Below, one piece after another: positions 5,112 through 6,314 of a stretch of 6,314 nucleotides of DNA; position 1 is the first letter of the stretch; every line of letters begins with the position of its first letter. Below the pieces are notes generated by a model that was not told the DNA's origin, did no database searches, and saw only the letters and a list, made by a program, of their open reading frames with translations. A program made the translations under genes and the position numbers. This stretch comes from an uncultured Ruminococcus sp. (lineage in GTDB: Bacteria; Bacillota; Clostridia; Oscillospirales; Ruminococcaceae), in contig CAMWLD010000140.1 of the NCBI GenBank assembly GCA_947175005.1, positions 1 to 6,314 of the forward strand, read 5' to 3'.

Positions 5112-5594
5112 TCAAAAAATTGCACCACGTCGGGTCTGTTCGGTTCTTCTGTATTCGATATATTTTTTCAGCGGTGCGATTGTGGGCGGTGAAATATTAT
5201 CGGGGAGCTTATCAATATCCATAAATCGGAGCTCCGTTACTTCCTCGGGCTGGGCTTTAAGCTCGCCGTGGAATTTATCACAGATATAGAGAATGTCCAC
5301 CGTGCTGACCTCGTCGCCGTTGGGATAGATATAATGGCAGTCCTCGCCCGAGAAAACCCCGAAAAGCCGCAAACTGTCCGCTGTAAGCCCTGTTTCCTCG
5401 CAAAGCTCACGGCGTGCGGCGTCCTCGACCTTTTCAAAAAGCTCAACAGCCCCGCCGCAGTAGCCCCAGCAGCCGTTGTCCGCCCTGCGCTGCATTAAAA
5501 TGCGTCCCTCGCTGTCCTCCACGATAACGCTTGCAGCCAGATGCATAATGGGAGCGTGCCCCACATATTTGCGCAGCTCCGAAATATAGCCCAT
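5112..5594 (-). CDS. Nudix hydrolase
   Basis: A 160-aa cytoplasmic Nudix-fold protein, expected to hydrolyse a nucleoside diphosphate linked to another moiety, with Mg2+. The Nudix box is perfect at residues 48-70 (Gx5Ex7REUxEExGU): G48, E54, R62-E63, E66-E67 and G69 are all in place, so it should be catalytically competent. It is preceded by MQRRADNGCWGYCGG, the usual lead-in strand. The N-terminal ISELRKYVGHAP is shared with many Firmicute Nudix proteins annotated as MutT/ADP-ribose pyrophosphatase-like, and supports the ATG at 5594 although its ribosome binding site (GTGTGGTG) is weak. The substrate cannot be read from the sequence. It follows the nitroreductase by 55 bp on the same strand and is probably co-transcribed with it. 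A consensus antisense promoter faces its 3' end. Confidence 0.9.
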   Translation of the reverse strand: MGYISELRKYVGHAPIMHLAASVIVEDSEGRILMQRRADNGCWGYCGGAVELFEKVEDAARRELCEETGLTADSLRLFGVFSGEDCHYIYPNGDEVSTVDILYICDKFHGELKAQPEEVTELRFMDIDKLPDNISPPTIAPLKKYIEYRRTEQTRRGAIF

Positions 5595-5649
5595 AATTAC
5601 ACCACACTTTCGTTATAGCTTTTGTTTCTGCCCGATTGACCTGCGGATT

Positions 5650-6192
5650 TCACATAAACCTTGCTATGTCCTTTACTTCATATTTGGGAGGGGTTTGAGG
5701 CGTGTTCTCATAATAGCCCATGGCAATTGCCGCAAGCACTCTTTCGTTTTCGGGAACATTCAGCATTTCCTCCAGCTTCTTATCATCAATTATACCCATA
5801 ATTACGCTGCCAATGCCGAAATTATGCGCTGCAAGACAAAGGGTCTGGGCGGCGATACCGCCGTCGTACATTTCCCAGCTGTCGCCCTTGTCGGTGGTAA
5901 AGCTGCCGTCCCGCTCGAAGCCTGCTCTGCCTTTGAGGGCGCTTTGCACTATGAGGCATGTGCAGCCTCTTACGATGCCGCTGTTATGCTCAAAGCCCAG
6001 CATTGCCTTGTCGGCGATCTCGTTGAGCAGCGCTTTATCGGTAACGACTGTCCAGCGGGGGGTGCGGGAATTTTTCCAGGAGGGGGCAAAGGCTGCCGCG
6101 CCGATAATCTCCTCCAGTGTTTCTCTTGGGATCGCCTTGTCGGTGAACTCCCTTACGCTTCTTCTTGTTTTGATACACTCCATAATTTCCAT
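5650..6192 (-). CDS. nitroreductase family protein (FMN-dependent)
   Basis: A 180-aa flavoprotein of the nitroreductase fold, usually a homodimer that binds FMN and uses NAD(P)H to reduce nitro compounds, quinones or other acceptors. Diagnostic features are the N-terminal TRRSVREF (residues 9-16, FMN phosphate contacts), APSWKNSRTPRW (36-47), DGGIAAQTLCLAAHNFGIGSV (110-130) and the C-terminal GYYENTPQTPPKY. The start chosen is ATG at 6192, which gives the family-typical MEIMECIKTRRSVREF; AAAGG lies about 12 nt upstream, somewhat far. ATG at 6183 is an alternative. A longer frame to 6261 has no ribosome binding site and runs through the AT-rich promoter region. It leads a likely two-gene operon with the Nudix gene. 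The physiological substrate is unknown, and no cysteine-rich ferredoxin domain is present. Confidence 0.9.
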   Translation of the reverse strand: MEIMECIKTRRSVREFTDKAIPRETLEEIIGAAAFAPSWKNSRTPRWTVVTDKALLNEIADKAMLGFEHNSGIVRGCTCLIVQSALKGRAGFERDGSFTTDKGDSWEMYDGGIAAQTLCLAAHNFGIGSVIMGIIDDKKLEEMLNVPENERVLAAIAMGYYENTPQTPPKYEVKDIARFM

Positions 6193-6223
6193 GATATTGA
6201 CCAACCTTTCCGAAATATTATTT

Positions 6224-6251
6224 ATATTATTACTATAAGAGGCTAAAGCAA
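6224..6251 (-). promoter_or_regulatory. candidate promoter for the nitroreductase-Nudix pair
   Basis: On the minus strand TTGCTT (6246-6251) and TAATAT (6224-6229) are separated by 16 bp, about 31 bp upstream of the chosen start codon. Both boxes are partial matches. Other phases in this AT-rich segment are possible. Confidence 0.4.
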
Positions 6252-6273
6252 TCCAGCACACTCACTCCACTCG

Positions 6274-6314
6274 GGTTCCAAGGGCGGAGCCTTTGGCGGG
6301 GTCCAGGGGCGGAG
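6274..6314. repeat. GC-rich palindromic intergenic repeat, at least two units, cut by the window edge
   Basis: CCAAGGGC at 6278-6285 pairs with GCCTTTGG at 6289-6296 (one wobble) around GGA. The next unit starts with CCAGGGGCGGAG at 6303-6314 and would form the same kind of hairpin if it continued past the edge. The two units share the pattern GGGTCCA(A/G)GGGCGGAG. This is typical of the palindromic GC-rich intergenic repeats I know from Ruminococcus-type genomes. It lies beyond the 5' end of the nitroreductase gene. Confidence 0.6.

Noticed and set aside
5067..5170. Defined small RNA ending at the T-run at 5163-5168
   Set aside because: No convincing stem precedes the T-run, which simply encodes lysine codons of the Nudix gene on the other strand. 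Only the promoter is supported.
5695..6246. 183- and 172-aa open frames on the plus strand
   Set aside because: Both are antisense to the nitroreductase gene, which carries the family motifs; they are shadows of its codon pattern.
6193..6261. 23-codon N-terminal extension of the nitroreductase
   Set aside because: It runs through AT-rich promoter-like sequence, has no ribosome binding site, and family members begin close to the MEIMECIKTRRS segment.

Overview
The window looks like an ordinary chromosomal stretch from a low-to-mid-GC Firmicute, most likely a gut or rumen clostridium of the Ruminococcus/Oscillospiraceae type. The grounds are an archaeal-type aspartyl-tRNA synthetase of the kind found in some clostridia, AAAGGAGG-like ribosome binding sites, several consensus sigma-A promoters, and GC-rich palindromic intergenic repeats at both ends of the window. 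This placement is inference; there is no rRNA or other direct marker.

Layout. Positions 1-438 hold no gene. They contain a GC-rich inverted repeat (1-55), a degenerate four-copy tandem repeat (197-305) and the leader of the first gene. Two forward genes follow: a small helical, ferritin-like-looking protein (439-864) and a four-helix membrane protein (1155-1718). A perfect 14-bp terminator and then a perfect TTGACA-17-TATAAT promoter separate them, so they are independent units. From 1825 to the right edge every gene is on the minus strand. Reading in their direction of transcription from the right edge: a nitroreductase (6192-5650) and a Nudix hydrolase (5594-5112), probably one operon; peptide chain release factor 2, prfB (4959-3826); aspartate-tRNA(Asp/Asn) ligase (3641-2316) with its own consensus promoter; and an unrecognised 107-aa protein (2148-1825). 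The membrane protein gene and the 107-aa gene converge on a stem-loop at 1726-1766.

The two translation genes carry the biology that can be read most firmly. RF2 ends translation at UGA and UAA; aspS, the nitroreductase and the Nudix gene in this window all stop at UGA. The prfB reading frame is continuous and lacks the usual programmed +1 frameshift. The synthetase is the short archaeal-type enzyme with a His in the anticodon-binding domain where discriminating archaeal enzymes have Trp. It may therefore also charge tRNA-Asn for the GatCAB route.

I found no clear novel multi-gene system. The signals most worth a second look are a perfect extended -10 promoter at 5032-5060 that fires antisense to the Nudix gene, the frameshift-free prfB, the structured aspS leader that could mask its own Shine-Dalgarno, the repeats at 197-305, and the orphan 107-aa protein.
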